DNA of 64,000 bases, taken from positions 62,001-126,000 of the forward strand of contig JAPHSX010000001.1 in NCBI GenBank assembly GCA_026196575.1, given 5' to 3'. Source of the DNA: Gammaproteobacteria bacterium. GTDB taxonomy: Bacteria; Pseudomonadota; Gammaproteobacteria; Thiohalomonadales; Thiohalomonadaceae. Below, piece after piece: positions 10,700 through 20,237 of the stretch (positions are counted from its first letter, which is position 1; every line of letters starts with the position of its first letter). Position numbers and translations under genes: made by a program. The notes under the pieces are model-generated. The model searched no databases, was not told the origin of the DNA, and worked only from the letters and a program-made list of their open reading frames with translations.

Positions 10700-11456
10700 C
10701 TAAAAAGGCCTCGACGGCAGCGATAAAGGGGTCGGGATGGGAGATAAAGGGGGCGTGGCCCGCCCCTTCGATGAGCCGCAACTGGCCATGCGGCAGTTGC
10801 GCCGCGCTATACTCGGCGGCGGCGAGGGGGGTGAGGGTGTCGCGACTGCCGTTTATCACCAGGGTCGGTTGTTGGATGGTGGGAAGCAGCGGACGCAGGT
10901 CGACACCGCGCAGGATCTCCAGCCCCCCGGCCAGTGCCGCCGCCTGCGGCTCACCGTGGGCGAAGAGTTCACTGCGCAGCTCCCGCAACTCCTCGCGTCC
11001 CCGTTCCGAGCCGCGCGACTGCACGGCGAGGAAGCGCTGCAGGGTCTGCCGATAATCACCCTGCAGCGCATCGGCGAACTGCTGCAGCTCCCCCTCCGGC
11101 ATGGCGTGGGGCCAATCGGGGCGCTGCACAAAGCAGGGGTTGGCGCCGACCAGGATCAGCTTGTTAATGGCCTCGCTATTGGCCGCGGCCTGGATGGCGA
11201 CACGCCCCCCCAGCGACCAGCCGAGCCAGTTCGCCCCGGCGGGCACCGCCGCCGCTACGGCGTCGGCAAGGTTGGTAAGTGCATACTCACTTTCCGACAT
11301 CGGGCTGCGGCCATGGCCCGGCAGGTCGACCCGATGCAGGGTGAAGTGGTGGGAGAGCGGCTCGACCAGCGGGCGGAAGAGGCCGCCATGCAACCCCCAG
11401 CCGTGGAGCAGCACCAGGTCGGGGCCGTGACCCGTGGTTTCAACATAGAGGCTCAT
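10692..11456 (-). CDS. bioH: Pimeloyl-ACP methyl ester carboxylesterase BioH
   Basis: BioH is an alpha/beta-hydrolase that cleaves the methyl ester of pimeloyl-ACP and so ends the BioC-primed chain elongation. In the 254-residue protein the nucleophile elbow GWSLGG places Ser81, the acid is Asp206 in NGSRDTLTP, and the base is His234 in [15 protein letters not shown] near 18-25 forms the oxyanion region. It overlaps bioF by four bases (ATGA) and bioC by eight. Clustering of bioH with bioC and bioF, unlike in E. coli, strengthens the assignment. Confidence 0.95.
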
Positions 11457-12604
11457 GCGCAGGCCGACTCCAGGGCCGCGAGCAGGCGATCGACCTGCCC
11501 CTCGCTGTGGGCGGCACTCAGGGTGATACGCAGGCGGGCCGTCCCCTCGGGCACCGTCGGCGGGCGGATGGCGCTGATCAGGATCCCCTGCCCCTCCAGC
11601 CGCTGGCTCATCGCCACGGCGTCGGCCGCCGTACCCACCAGTAGTGGCTGGATCGGGGTTTCCGAGGTCATCAGTGGCAGGCCTAGTTGCGCCGCCCCCT
11701 CACGAAAACGCCTGATTAAGGTTTGCAATTTTTCCCTGCGCCACTCATCGGTCTGGATGATCCTGAGGCTGGCGCGGGTCGCCTCGGCGATCGCCGGCGG
11801 GGTGGCGGTGGTGAAGATGTAGGGGCGGGCCGTCTGGATCAGCCACTCGATAAGCTCCTCCGAGCCGGCGACGAAGGCGCCGAAGGTGCCGACCCCCTTG
11901 CCGAGGGTCGCCATCAGCACCGGCACCGCCTCGCTGCCGAGAGCGAAGTGGGCGCAACTGCCCCGCCCCTGCGGCCCGAGTACGCCGAAGGCGTGAGCAT
12001 CGTCGACCATCAGCATGGCGTCGTGTCGTCTTGCCGCGGCGGCCAGTTCGGGCAGCGGGGCGATGTCGCCATCCATGCTGAAGAGGCCGTCGGTGACGAT
12101 CAGTTTTTGCGCCGCGCTGCTGTCACTCAATTTGTTTTGCACCGACGCGACGTCGCCGTGGTCGTAGCGGCTGAGGCGGGCGCGGGAGAGGAGCCCCGCG
12201 TCGAGCAGCGAGGCGTGGTTGAGGCGGTCCTCAAACAGCGCATCCCCCGCCCCGACCAGCGCCGCGACGGTGCCAAGGTTGGCCATGTAACCGGTGGAGA
12301 ATAAGAGGGCGCGCGGGCGCTGGGTGAACGCCGCCAGCTCCTCCTCCAGCGCCTGGTGGGCCCGCGAGTGGCCGTTGACCAGATGGGCGGCGCCGCTACC
12401 GACGCCGTAGCTGTCGACCCCATGCTTGAAGGCGGCGACGATCTCCGGGTGGTTGGCGAGGCCCAGGTAGTCGTTGCTGCAGAAGCTGAGGAACTCCCGG
12501 CCGTCGATCTGCTGCAGCGGCCCCTGCGGGCCGTCGCTGGTGCGACGGCGCCGGTAGAGGTGCCGCGCCTCGCGCTCGGCCAGTTTCTGCCTGAAATCGA
12601 TCAT
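11453..12604 (-). CDS. bioF: 8-amino-7-oxononanoate synthase BioF
   Basis: BioF is the PLP enzyme that condenses pimeloyl-ACP (or CoA) with alanine to give 8-amino-7-oxononanoate. The 383-residue protein carries [10 protein letters not shown] near 41-50, [12 protein letters not shown] near 69-80, the [10 protein letters not shown] aspartate-histidine strand, and the PLP lysine Lys236 in [12 protein letters not shown]. It starts at ATG 12604 and is separated from bioB by a 96-base gap that holds an imperfect palindromic repeat. Confidence 0.97.
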   Translation of the reverse strand: MIDFRQKLAEREARHLYRRRRTSDGPQGPLQQIDGREFLSFCSNDYLGLANHPEIVAAFKHGVDSYGVGSGAAHLVNGHSRAHQALEEELAAFTQRPRALLFSTGYMANLGTVAALVGAGDALFEDRLNHASLLDAGLLSRARLSRYDHGDVASVQNKLSDSSAAQKLIVTDGLFSMDGDIAPLPELAAAARRHDAMLMVDDAHAFGVLGPQGRGSCAHFALGSEAVPVLMATLGKGVGTFGAFVAGSEELIEWLIQTARPYIFTTATPPAIAEATRASLRIIQTDEWRREKLQTLIRRFREGAAQLGLPLMTSETPIQPLLVGTAADAVAMSQRLEGQGILISAIRPPTVPEGTARLRITLSAAHSEGQVDRLLAALESACA

Positions 12605-12614
12605 GATTTATCCT

Positions 12615-12690
12615 CACCACAAAGGCGCAGCGGGCGCGAAGACAACCCTGCAGACCATGACAACTTGGCGCACTTTGCGTCTCTGCGGTG
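12615..12690. repeat. Imperfect palindromic element between bioF and bioB
   Basis: Two arms of about 27 bases are inverted copies of each other with several mismatches: 12615-12641 begins CACCACAAAGGCGCAG, and 12664-12690 read on the minus strand begins CACCGCAGAGACGCAA. The spacer is 22 bases. The motif type (CACCGCAGAGACGCA...) is common between genes in environmental gammaproteobacteria. As RNA the arms could fold into a long hairpin between bioB and bioF. Confidence 0.6.
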
Positions 12691-12700
12691 AATATATTTT

Positions 12701-13708
12701 CTAAGCCGCCGGGGTCAGACCGAGGCGTTCGAACAGCGCCTTGTCGTGGTTGACGCTGGCGTTGTCGGTGGTGAGCAGGCGGTCGCCGAAGAAGAGGGAG
12801 TTGGCGCCGGCGAGAAAGCAGAGGGCCTGCGCCTCGTCGCTCATCCCCTCACGCCCGGCGGAGAGACGCACGAAGGAGCGGGGCATCAGCAGACGGGCGA
12901 CGGCGACGGTGCGGATGAACTCGAAGATGTCGAGGCCGCCGGCGTTGACACTGTCGCCGATGGGGGTGCCCGGCACCTTTACCAGCAGGTTGATAGGCAC
13001 GCTCTGCGGGTGCTCCGGCAGGTTGGAAAGCTCGATCAAAAGACCGGCGCGATCTGAGCGCGACTCCCCCATGCCGAGAATGCCACCGGCGCAGACATTG
13101 ATGCCGGCAGCGCGCACGTTGGCCAGGGTGTCGAGACGATCATCATAGCTGCGGGTGGTCACCACCTCCTTGTAGTACTCGCGGGAGGTGTCGAGGTTGT
13201 GGTTGTAGTAGTCGAGCCCCGCCTCCTTGAGGCGGGTCACCTGGGTGGCGCTGAGCATGCCGAGGGTGACGCAGGTCTCCAGCCCCAGCCCCTTCACCGC
13301 CGTGATCATCGCGATCACCTCGTCGAGCTGTTCATCGCGCGGCGAGCGCCAGGCGGCCCCCATGCAGAAGCGGGTGGCGCCCCCCGCCTTCGCCTTTTGC
13401 GCCGCGTCCACCACCGCATCGATCGCCACCATGGCGTCACGCTCCAGCTTCACCTTCTTCTCGTGGTGGGCGCTCTGCGAGCAGTAGCCGCAGTTCTCCG
13501 AACAACCGCCGGTCTTGATGTTGAGCAGGCTGGAGGCCTGGATCACGTTGGGGTCGAAGTGGGCGCGGTGCACCTGCTGGGCCTGCCACATCAGATCCAT
13601 GAAGGGGAGGGCAAAGAGTGCCTCCACCTCCGCACGCGTCCAGTCGTGGCGAAGTTTGCCATGATCGCTATGCTTGTTACGGGTCGCTGCCGCGTTGTTC
13701 GGTCTCAT
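12701..13708 (-). CDS. bioB: Biotin synthase BioB
   Basis: BioB is the radical SAM enzyme that inserts sulfur into dethiobiotin. The 335-residue product holds the 4Fe-4S motif with Cys69, Cys73 and Cys76 in CSENCGYC, the [11 protein letters not shown] strand, and the YYNHNLDTS motif; residues for the sacrificial 2Fe-2S cluster lie in the barrel. The ATG at 13708 is chosen because AGGA precedes it and the upstream reading frame is low-complexity noise. It is the first gene of the bio operon and is divergent from comF, with a shared 65-base control region. Confidence 0.97.
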   Translation of the reverse strand: MRPNNAAATRNKHSDHGKLRHDWTRAEVEALFALPFMDLMWQAQQVHRAHFDPNVIQASSLLNIKTGGCSENCGYCSQSAHHEKKVKLERDAMVAIDAVVDAAQKAKAGGATRFCMGAAWRSPRDEQLDEVIAMITAVKGLGLETCVTLGMLSATQVTRLKEAGLDYYNHNLDTSREYYKEVVTTRSYDDRLDTLANVRAAGINVCAGGILGMGESRSDRAGLLIELSNLPEHPQSVPINLLVKVPGTPIGDSVNAGGLDIFEFIRTVAVARLLMPRSFVRLSAGREGMSDEAQALCFLAGANSLFFGDRLLTTDNASVNHDKALFERLGLTPAA

Positions 13709-13744
13709 CGGGTTTTCCTGGGTTGTTACGGCGGGTTGGCGGCG

Positions 13745-13773
13745 AGTATTCCTGCTCAGGGAGGGGCTGTCAA
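13745..13773 (-). promoter_or_regulatory. Sigma-70 promoter for the bio operon
   Basis: On the minus strand a perfect TTGACA (13773-13768) is followed after 17 bases by AATACT (13750-13745), giving a start about 30 bases before bioB. The -35 abuts the comF start codon. No classical two-half-site BirA operator was recognised here by eye. Confidence 0.6.
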
Positions 13774-14493
13774 ATGCCAGGGATGGACAAGGTAAACCAG
13801 TGGTTAAATTTTGTGCAACAACTGCTCTATCCGCCCCACTGTTTGCTCTGCGGGGGGGCGGCGGTGGAGCGCGACCTCTGCGCCGCCTGCCTGCTTGACC
13901 TCCCCCACAACCCCGTTGCCTGCCGCCTCTGCGCCCTGCCGCTAACGGCACAGGAGGAGGGTGTCTGCGGGTTCTGTCTTAAACAACCGGCGCCGCTCGA
14001 TGGCAGCATCATCCCCTTTCGCTATGCCGCGCCGCTGGATCACCTGCTGCTCGGCCTCAAGTTCAGCCAGCAGTTGCCCAATGCGCCGCTGCTTGGGGGG
14101 TTGCTGGCGGAGGCCATTGCTGCGCGGGAGGAGGCGCTGCCCGACTGCATCCTCCCCGTACCGCTGCACCCCGCGCGGCTGCGGGAGCGCGGCTACAACC
14201 AGGCATTGGAGCTGGCCCGTCCGGTGGCGCGGCACCTCGGGGTGCCGCTGCGCGCGGGGCTGGCGGTGCGGCTGAAGCATACCGCCGCCCAGTCAACGTT
14301 GGAGAAAAGGGGGCGGCGCGCCAATATCCGTGGGGCCTTTGCCCTCTCCGTGGAGGGTGGTGAGCTGCCGGCGCACATCGCCATCCTCGACGATGTGGTG
14401 ACTACCGGCTCCACAGTCAATGAGCTGGCGCGGGTGTTGCGCCGTGGCGGGGCGCAGCGGGTGGTGGTGTGGGCCTGTGCGCGGGTGCCCTGA
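13774..14493 (+). CDS. comF: ComF family protein (phosphoribosyltransferase-like)
   Basis: ComF proteins act in natural DNA uptake, where they are needed after single-stranded DNA enters the cytoplasm; the E. coli homologue is GntX/YhgH. The 239-residue protein has an N-terminal zinc-ribbon type region with Cys pairs in CLLCGG, CAAC, CRLC and CGFC, then a type I phosphoribosyltransferase domain with the PRPP loop [14 protein letters not shown]. The start at 13774 follows AGGGAGG. It is divergent from bioB, the usual neighbour in gammaproteobacteria. The presence of type IV pilus genes next door fits a role in uptake, but competence is not shown. Confidence 0.9.
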   Translation: MPGMDKVNQWLNFVQQLLYPPHCLLCGGAAVERDLCAACLLDLPHNPVACRLCALPLTAQEEGVCGFCLKQPAPLDGSIIPFRYAAPLDHLLLGLKFSQQLPNAPLLGGLLAEAIAAREEALPDCILPVPLHPARLRERGYNQALELARPVARHLGVPLRAGLAVRLKHTAAQSTLEKRGRRANIRGAFALSVEGGELPAHIAILDDVVTTGSTVNELARVLRRGGAQRVVVWACARVP

Positions 14494-14501
14494 GAGGATA
14501 A

Positions 14502-15539
14502 TCAGCGCAGCGCCGAGAGGCGCTGCTCCACATATTGACGCGCCGCGCCACTGAGTGCGCCGCGTTGCCGCGCCTCCTGGTAGGCGCTTTTCGCCTCGCC
14601 CGGTCTGCCGGCACCCTCCAGCGAGATGGCGATCCCCATCCACCAGTGACCCTGTTGCGGTTGCCGTTGCAGGGCGCGCTGGTAGGCGCGAATACTGTTG
14701 TCGTAGTCGTGACGCTGCTGGTAGAGGGCAGCGGCGAGGGCGAGAAGGTCGGCCGGCGGTTCGCTGTTGCCCATAAGCGCCTGCTCCAGGGCGGCAAGGG
14801 CCGCCCCGCTGTCGCCCTGCTCGGCCAGCAGGCGGGCGTGCAGCATGGCGAATGGCGCATGGCCGGGGTGGTGGGTTGTCCCTTCCGCCAGCAGCTTGCC
14901 CCCCTCCACCTTTCGTCCCTGTGAGAGGTAGAGGGCGATCAACCCCTCGCGCGACGGCAGGTGGGCGGGGGCGGCGGCAAGGGCCTGTTGCCACAGCTGC
15001 TCCGCATCGGTGTGGTTGCGTTGCTGCAGGGCGCGATAGCCCTGCTGGTAGAGCCGGTCAGCCTGCTCGCTGGCACTGGGCGGATGGATCACCTTCTCCA
15101 TGCGGCTCTCGCCGCTGCCGGCAGGGGGTTCATCCACCAGGTGAGGGGTATCGGGCTCAGTGCGTTCAGCAACTCGCGCGGGGGCAATAGTGACTGGATG
15201 CACGTTATTGATGACGGGTTCTGCCCTGGGCGGCAACGCCAACTCTGGTTGTTGTGCCACTACCGTCTGGCGGGGGGTAACCACGGTGACTGGCGCGGCC
15301 GGGATGGTGACCGGTGCCACCGGAGAGGGTGAGAGATCCGCCGGCGTGGGCCGCTGCTGCCAGAGAAGATAGGCGAGGCCAAGGGACAGCAGGAGGAGCG
15401 ATGCGACGAGGAGCAGGGTCAGCGGGCGCGGGCCGCTGCCGCTGGCCACCGGGCGGTTGCCGGGTAGCACCCCGGCGGCCGCTGGCTCCGGGGTGCGCCG
15501 CGACTCCAGATCCTTAAGCATTTGATTGATTAGGCTCAT
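14502..15539 (-). CDS. mshN: MSHA pilus biogenesis protein MshN (TPR)
   Basis: MshN is an inner-membrane protein with a periplasmic TPR region in the MSHA type IV pilus system. The 345-residue product starts with MSLINQMLKDLESRR, typical of MshN, has one transmembrane helix at about 40-60, a Pro/Thr/Val-rich linker to about 160, and TPR units from about 165 to the end (AEQLWQQALAAAPAHLPSREG and similar). It lies 43 bases after mshM and is the last gene of the minus-strand msh block; comF converges on it eight bases away. Confidence 0.88.
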   Translation of the reverse strand: MSLINQMLKDLESRRTPEPAAAGVLPGNRPVASGSGPRPLTLLLVASLLLLSLGLAYLLWQQRPTPADLSPSPVAPVTIPAAPVTVVTPRQTVVAQQPELALPPRAEPVINNVHPVTIAPARVAERTEPDTPHLVDEPPAGSGESRMEKVIHPPSASEQADRLYQQGYRALQQRNHTDAEQLWQQALAAAPAHLPSREGLIALYLSQGRKVEGGKLLAEGTTHHPGHAPFAMLHARLLAEQGDSGAALAALEQALMGNSEPPADLLALAAALYQQRHDYDNSIRAYQRALQRQPQQGHWWMGIAISLEGAGRPGEAKSAYQEARQRGALSGAARQYVEQRLSALR

Positions 15540-15582
15540 CGGATAATTTCCAGTTGTCGGCTAATAACAGCCTGTCAGGTGC

Positions 15583-16908
15583 TTACGCATCGGGTGCGAC
15601 CACCTCAAAACTGACCGGCGCGCTGCGCTGGCCGTCATGCCGCACCAGTTGCAGCTGCCACAACTCATTGCGCGCCCCGGTGGTGAGGGTGATGCGCAGG
15701 GTGTTGCTGTCCAGCCACTCCACACGATCGGCGGGAAGCAGTTTTTCGCGCCCGTCCCAGCTGACGATAAGCCTGGCCTCGGCGGGCAGCGCGGTGCCAT
15801 GCACCAGCAGCTGCTGCGCCTCCCAGCTGCCGCTTACCCGGTTGGGGGTAACGGCACTGATTTGGGGTTCGGCCGGGGCCTGGGTGAGGGGCTCGGGCGG
15901 CGGCGCGAGCGGTGCTGCGGCCAGTACGGTGGTGGGTGGGGTTGACGCTACCGGGTCAACGTCACGCGTCAGCCCCGTTTCTTGCCGCTGTTCAACGTAG
16001 AAAAATTGATAACCGAACGCCAGCATCAGCACTGCCGCCAGTGCGGTGCCGAGTGCCTGCGGCCACCACCTTGCCGCCGCATCGTTATGCTGCGGCTTTA
16101 GCGCCCCCTCGGTATCGGCGATCGCCAGCTTTACCTGGGCGGCGCCAATCTGCTTTACCCCCTGGCCGTAACCGAGCATCAGTGCCTTGTGGGCAAGGAT
16201 ATTGATAAGACGCGGGAAGCCGCCGCTGCCGCGATAGAGCTGGCGCACCGCCTCACTGTCGAAGCCCACCTCACCGTTGCCGCCGGCCACCAGCAGGCGG
16301 TGTTGCAGGTAGGCGGCGATCCCCTCGCGGTCGATCGGCTGCAGGGTATAGGAGAAGGTGATGCGCTGGCGCAGCTGGCGTGCCGACTTTTGCGCCAACC
16401 GCTCGTCCAGCTCCGGCTGACCGAAGAGCACCACATGCAACAGTTTGCGCTTTTCGGTCTCCAGATTTGTGATGAGACGCAGCGTCTCCAGTGTCTGCTC
16501 GGGCATCGCCTGCGCCTCGTCGATACAGAGCACCACCCTCTTTCCCGCGTTGCCCAGCTCGATCAGCCGCTGGGTGATCTGCTTGAGGGTGCGGTGCGAC
16601 TCCTCTTTGGCAGGAATCTCGATGCCCAGCTCATCGGCCACCGCCAGCACCAGCGCCGAGGAGTTGAGGTAGGGGTTGGGGATATAGGCGGTGGTGTACT
16701 CCTCACCGAGGCTGTTGAGCAGCTTACGACAGAGCAGGGTCTTGCCGCTACCGACCTCGCCGGTGACCTTGATGAACCCCTCGCCGTTTTGCAGCGCCAC
16801 CGTCAGGGTGTTGTAGGCGTCACGATAGTGGCCATAACCGAAGAAGAAGCTGGTGTCGGGGGTAAGGGAGAAGGGGAACTCGCGCAGCCCGTAGTGTTGC
16901 AGATACAT
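15583..16908 (-). CDS. mshM: MSHA biogenesis ATPase MshM with periplasmic extension
   Basis: MshM is an ExeA/GspA-type AAA ATPase of the MSHA pilus system, thought to help place the secretin in the cell wall. The 441-residue protein has MYLQHYGLREFPFSLTPD at the start, Walker A GEVGSGKT at 50-57, Walker B VVLCIDEAQ at 125-133, and sensor region FGQPELDERL. After the ATPase a transmembrane helix at about 283-303 leads to a periplasmic tail of about 135 residues ending in a beta-rich domain (about 355-441). This ExeA-like extension is longer than the MshM proteins I recall. It lies between mshL and mshN. Confidence 0.88.
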   Translation of the reverse strand: MYLQHYGLREFPFSLTPDTSFFFGYGHYRDAYNTLTVALQNGEGFIKVTGEVGSGKTLLCRKLLNSLGEEYTTAYIPNPYLNSSALVLAVADELGIEIPAKEESHRTLKQITQRLIELGNAGKRVVLCIDEAQAMPEQTLETLRLITNLETEKRKLLHVVLFGQPELDERLAQKSARQLRQRITFSYTLQPIDREGIAAYLQHRLLVAGGNGEVGFDSEAVRQLYRGSGGFPRLINILAHKALMLGYGQGVKQIGAAQVKLAIADTEGALKPQHNDAAARWWPQALGTALAAVLMLAFGYQFFYVEQRQETGLTRDVDPVASTPPTTVLAAAPLAPPPEPLTQAPAEPQISAVTPNRVSGSWEAQQLLVHGTALPAEARLIVSWDGREKLLPADRVEWLDSNTLRITLTTGARNELWQLQLVRHDGQRSAPVSFEVVAPDA

Positions 16909-16929
16909 CGCCTGCCCCGTGCCCTTCGC

Positions 16930-18582
16930 CTACATGCCCTGGTTGAGGCGGTTGATATTGCCGGAGGAGTGTTGCAGCTGCTGTTGCCAGACCTGGCCGT
17001 CGGCATCGATCACCGTGGGCTTGAGCAGGATCACCAGCTCGCTTTTGCGGGTCACCTTTTTGGTGTGGCGGAAGAGGGCGCCGAGCAGCGGGATATCGCT
17101 CAGTACCGGCACCCCGGACTGCTCATCCTGGGAGACATTCTGCATCAGCCCGCCAATCACCACCACCTGGCCATTTTTGGCGCGGATCACCGTGTCCGAT
17201 TCGCGGATGTTGCTTGCCGCCAGCGGCATGGTGAGCGAGCCGAAGGTGGTCGAGATCGACTTCACCTGCTCGCTCACCTCGCTCACCGCCGGGTGAATGT
17301 GCAGCACGATATCCCCCTCCGCGCTAATCTGCGGAATGACATCGAGCGCCACGCCGGAGAAGAACGGCTCCAGCTCGACGGAGAGGGAGGTGGTGCCACC
17401 GGTCGTGGAGGTGTTGTCCTGGGTGTCAATATTGGTGACGTAAAACTCGTCATTGCCTACCTTGATCACCGCCTTCTGGTTGTTGACGGTGGAGACACGC
17501 GGGCTGGAGAGCACCTGCACATCACCCTGGCTTTTCAGCAGCTCGATAAAGGCGGCAAAGTCGGGGGTGCTGAGGCCAATGGTAAAGACCCCGCCCAGGG
17601 CAGTGGTGGCGGCGTTAATGGCATTGGTCGAGGTGGTCAGGTCAAGCAGGCCGCTGCTCCCCTGCAGCGAAGTGGCACCGTTGCCGCCAAAGATGGAGCC
17701 GCCACCGGTCTGACTGATGACACTGTCCTGCTGCAGGGAGCTCCAGTTGATGCCGGTCTGAAAGGCGTCGCTCAGTGTCACCTCAAGGATGCGCGCCTCA
17801 AGGATCACCTGACGGTGCAGGATGTTTTTGCTCTGTTCGAGAAACTCTTCGATGATGCGCATCTCGGCGGGCTCGGCATGCACCAGCACAATGCCGGTCT
17901 GGGCATTGACCGAGACCATGCGCCCCTCGGCGTTGCCGAGCAGTAGCGTCAGCGCCGCCTTCAGCTCCTCCCAGAAATCGGAGTTCGAGTCGGTCTGAAT
18001 GGTGCTGCTGTTGACGCTGCCGCCGCCATTCCCGTTATTGGTGGAGATCTGCCCGGTCTTGGAGGTGGTGACCGAGCCGCCCAGCCGCTTCGCCGCCAGA
18101 TAGTCGACCTTGAAGAGGCGGCTGTGCATGGTGTTGGGAAAGACCTGAATGGTATGGCCTGTGCGCTTGTAGTCATAGCCAAGTACGCTGCGCACCACCT
18201 CCATCACCTCGGGTACGGTGGTATTTTTCAGATCGAGCGAAACATAGCCCCCCAGCTTGGGGTGGATCACCATGTCGTAGGGGGTGCCCTCAATCAGGCT
18301 GAGAAAGAAGTCGCGCGCCCGAATGTGCCGCACCCGCACATCGAAACGGGTCTCGCCCGCGCCATCGGTGATGCCGGGTAGCTGAATCTGCAGCGGCGGC
18401 AGCAGCGCAGCACGCACCTCGGCCGGGGGTTGGGCGGTGGCATCCGCGGGCAGTTCGAAGGCCTCCTGCATCCGCGGCTTGGTCTCGGCGTCGCGTACCA
18501 TGGAGGTTGAACAGCCGGTCAGCAGCAGACAGAGCCCCAGGGCGGGCAGCGTGGTGATGGTCTTTATCGTCATGGCGTTCAT
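16930..18582 (-). CDS. mshL: MSHA outer-membrane secretin MshL
   Basis: MshL is the secretin that forms the outer-membrane pore through which the MSHA pilus emerges. The 550-residue lipoprotein has signal lipobox LLTGC with acylated Cys24. An STN/N0-like domain follows at about 90-170, then N-domains around a Gly/Ser/Asn-rich loop (about 185-205), then the C-terminal secretin domain with VLSSPRVSTVNNQKAVIKVG and the closing VVVIGGLMQNVSQDEQSGVPVL. The start at 18582 overlaps the mshK stop by four bases; the upstream frame extension is mshK antiframe sequence and was dropped. Confidence 0.93.
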   Translation of the reverse strand: MNAMTIKTITTLPALGLCLLLTGCSTSMVRDAETKPRMQEAFELPADATAQPPAEVRAALLPPLQIQLPGITDGAGETRFDVRVRHIRARDFFLSLIEGTPYDMVIHPKLGGYVSLDLKNTTVPEVMEVVRSVLGYDYKRTGHTIQVFPNTMHSRLFKVDYLAAKRLGGSVTTSKTGQISTNNGNGGGSVNSSTIQTDSNSDFWEELKAALTLLLGNAEGRMVSVNAQTGIVLVHAEPAEMRIIEEFLEQSKNILHRQVILEARILEVTLSDAFQTGINWSSLQQDSVISQTGGGSIFGGNGATSLQGSSGLLDLTTSTNAINAATTALGGVFTIGLSTPDFAAFIELLKSQGDVQVLSSPRVSTVNNQKAVIKVGNDEFYVTNIDTQDNTSTTGGTTSLSVELEPFFSGVALDVIPQISAEGDIVLHIHPAVSEVSEQVKSISTTFGSLTMPLAASNIRESDTVIRAKNGQVVVIGGLMQNVSQDEQSGVPVLSDIPLLGALFRHTKKVTRKSELVILLKPTVIDADGQVWQQQLQHSSGNINRLNQGM

Positions 18583-18974
18583 GGCCGGGGAGCCTCTACC
18601 GGTTTTTTTACACTGAGTGGGAGCAGGGAGATGGTAACGGTTTTTCCCCCCTGCAACAGGGTGACATGGCTGGCGTGAATGGCGCTCACCCTGGCGTTGC
18701 CCAGGCGCTCGCCGACGGCGACGGTGGTGCCGTTGATGGTGGCCGTGCGCCGCTCGGGGGTGATACGGATGGCGCTGAGCCGGTAACCACGCTCGCTGAC
18801 GCGCGCGCCGTCCCTGTCGCCCGGCGGTGGGGTGGCCGTAACGCTGGGCGGCCGCATCGGATCGGAGAGCGCCGACGGCGCGCTGGCCTCCGGCAACGAC
18901 TGGGCCGACAGCGGCGCGTTGCAGCACAACACGGTGCCAAGCAGCAACAGGGTGGGGTAGCCGCGCCTATACAC
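18579..18974 (-). CDS. mshK: MSHA biogenesis protein MshK
   Basis: MshK is a small periplasmic protein of the MSHA system, comparable to pilotin or GspC-like assembly factors such as PilP. The 131-residue product has a signal peptide (about 1-25), a Pro-rich segment with DPMRPP, and a small beta domain with LSAIRITPERRTATINGTTV typical of PilP/GspC-HR folds. It overlaps mshJ by eight bases and mshL by four, consistent with coupled translation. Sequence is poorly conserved in this family and the name rests largely on position. Confidence 0.85.
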   Translation of the reverse strand: MYRRGYPTLLLLGTVLCCNAPLSAQSLPEASAPSALSDPMRPPSVTATPPPGDRDGARVSERGYRLSAIRITPERRTATINGTTVAVGERLGNARVSAIHASHVTLLQGGKTVTISLLPLSVKKPVEAPRP

Positions 18975-19632
18975 CTAACCACCCCTCGTTCAGGCTGAGT
19001 GTGTTGACGGTGATCACCACCCGCGCCAGCGGATAGTCGAGCATGGTCAGCTCCACCGACTCCCAGTGGAACTTCCAGGGCAGGCGTTCCAGAGTCTGCA
19101 GGTAGTCGCGGCTGTGGTGAAAGCTCCCCTCCAGCTCGATGCGCAGGGTGTGTTTGTAGATACCGGCATCGCCAGGGCCGGTGGCAGCCGGGTCGCGGGG
19201 GATGAGTGGCGCGGCGCCGAGGTTTTCGATGCGCACAAAGCGCAGCTGTTGCTGCTGCCGGATCACACTTTCCAGGGCGCGCGCCATCTCCTGCGGGGCG
19301 ATAAGGCCGTCAACCGCCGTGGCGATGCGCGCCTCCAGCTCCTGCTGTTGTTCGCCCAGCCGTTCCAGCTCACGCCGCTCAGCGCTATTGGGGTCGCTGT
19401 TGTGCTGGTTGATGATCGCCAGCGACTGCTGCTCCAGGGCGGCGATCTCCAGGCGGATGGCGTTAATCTTGCCGAGCAGCTCTTTTTGCCCCTGCTCCTG
19501 CGGCACAATTAGTAGCGAATTCCAGGCGAAATAGAGCAACGCCACGGCAACGAAGAAGAGGATGCCGCGCTCCCGCAGCGAGAGTTCGTCAATGCGATTA
19601 CGCAGCGCGAGGAGCCGTTCCCCGAGATTCAC
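18967..19632 (-). CDS. mshJ: MSHA biogenesis protein MshJ
   Basis: MshJ is a bitopic inner-membrane protein analogous to PilO/GspM of the type IV pilus alignment complex. The 221-residue protein has a short cytoplasmic N-terminus, one transmembrane helix at about 24-42, a coiled coil at about 50-110 (QKELLGKINAIRLEIAALEQ) and a compact ferredoxin-like periplasmic domain to the end. It overlaps its neighbours by four bases upstream and eight downstream. Confidence 0.87.
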   Translation of the reverse strand: MNLGERLLALRNRIDELSLRERGILFFVAVALLYFAWNSLLIVPQEQGQKELLGKINAIRLEIAALEQQSLAIINQHNSDPNSAERRELERLGEQQQELEARIATAVDGLIAPQEMARALESVIRQQQQLRFVRIENLGAAPLIPRDPAATGPGDAGIYKHTLRIELEGSFHHSRDYLQTLERLPWKFHWESVELTMLDYPLARVVITVNTLSLNEGWLGV

Positions 19633-20237
19633 TGGCGTGTCTCCCTTTGCGGTAGCCGGGTGCCGAGGGTGAAGTCGACGCGGCCTGCCTCCTTCTCACT
19701 GCGGGCAATCACCACGCTGTGAAAGGCGGTGCCGCTGAAGGCCTCCTCACTGGCCAGTCGCTGCAGATAGCGTGGCACCGCATCCGCCTGGGAGGCACTG
19801 CCCTGCAACTCCACCTGTTGTCCATATTGCAAAAAGATGCGCCGCAGCCAGAGCTCAGGCAGATCCTGGCGCGCCAGTCCGGTAAGGTGACGGGAGAAGT
19901 GGACCTCCTCCTCCAGCCCCAGGGCGGTGACCGCCGCCAGCAGGGTGCGCTTCTGCTGCAGCGTGGCACGGGCCGCCTCGATGCGTGGGGCGAGGGAGCC
20001 ATCCTTCGCCCGGGGCGGGTATTGCGCCAGCAGTTCGGCGTTGCGCTTGAGGTGGTGGTCACGTTGCGCGCCGGCCTGCGTGAACTGCTCCTGTAGCCCC
20101 TGGGTCTGCAATACAGTGTAGAGATAGATGAGCGCCAGGCCTACCAGCACCAGCAGATTGCCCTGCAACAGGGTCTTGGCGGAGAAGATCTTCTCCTGTT
20201 TGCGCAGGATCGGCTGGTAGAGATTGACCTGCTGCAT
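19629..20237 (-). CDS. PilN-like MSHA biogenesis protein (MshI2)
   Basis: This 202-residue protein resembles PilN/GspL C-terminal regions and is often called MshI2 in MSHA clusters. It starts MQQVNLYQP, the short N-terminal motif through which PilN proteins bind PilM-type partners, followed by a transmembrane helix at about 26-43, a coiled coil to about 115 and a periplasmic alpha/beta domain. The ATG at 20237 shares its A with the mshI stop (TGATG), so translation is coupled to mshI, its probable partner. Confidence 0.85.
   Translation of the reverse strand: MQQVNLYQPILRKQEKIFSAKTLLQGNLLVLVGLALIYLYTVLQTQGLQEQFTQAGAQRDHHLKRNAELLAQYPPRAKDGSLAPRIEAARATLQQKRTLLAAVTALGLEEEVHFSRHLTGLARQDLPELWLRRIFLQYGQQVELQGSASQADAVPRYLQRLASEEAFSGTAFHSVVIARSEKEAGRVDFTLGTRLPQRETRQ

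Noticed and set aside
13618-13773. Longer comF start at 13618
   Set aside because: The extra 52 codons overlap the bioB start and promoter, have no family similarity, and a good ribosome site precedes 13774.
16189-17946. Plus-strand open frame of 585 codons opposite mshM and mshL
   Set aside because: It is the antisense shadow of two well-supported msh genes and shows no domain or ribosome site.
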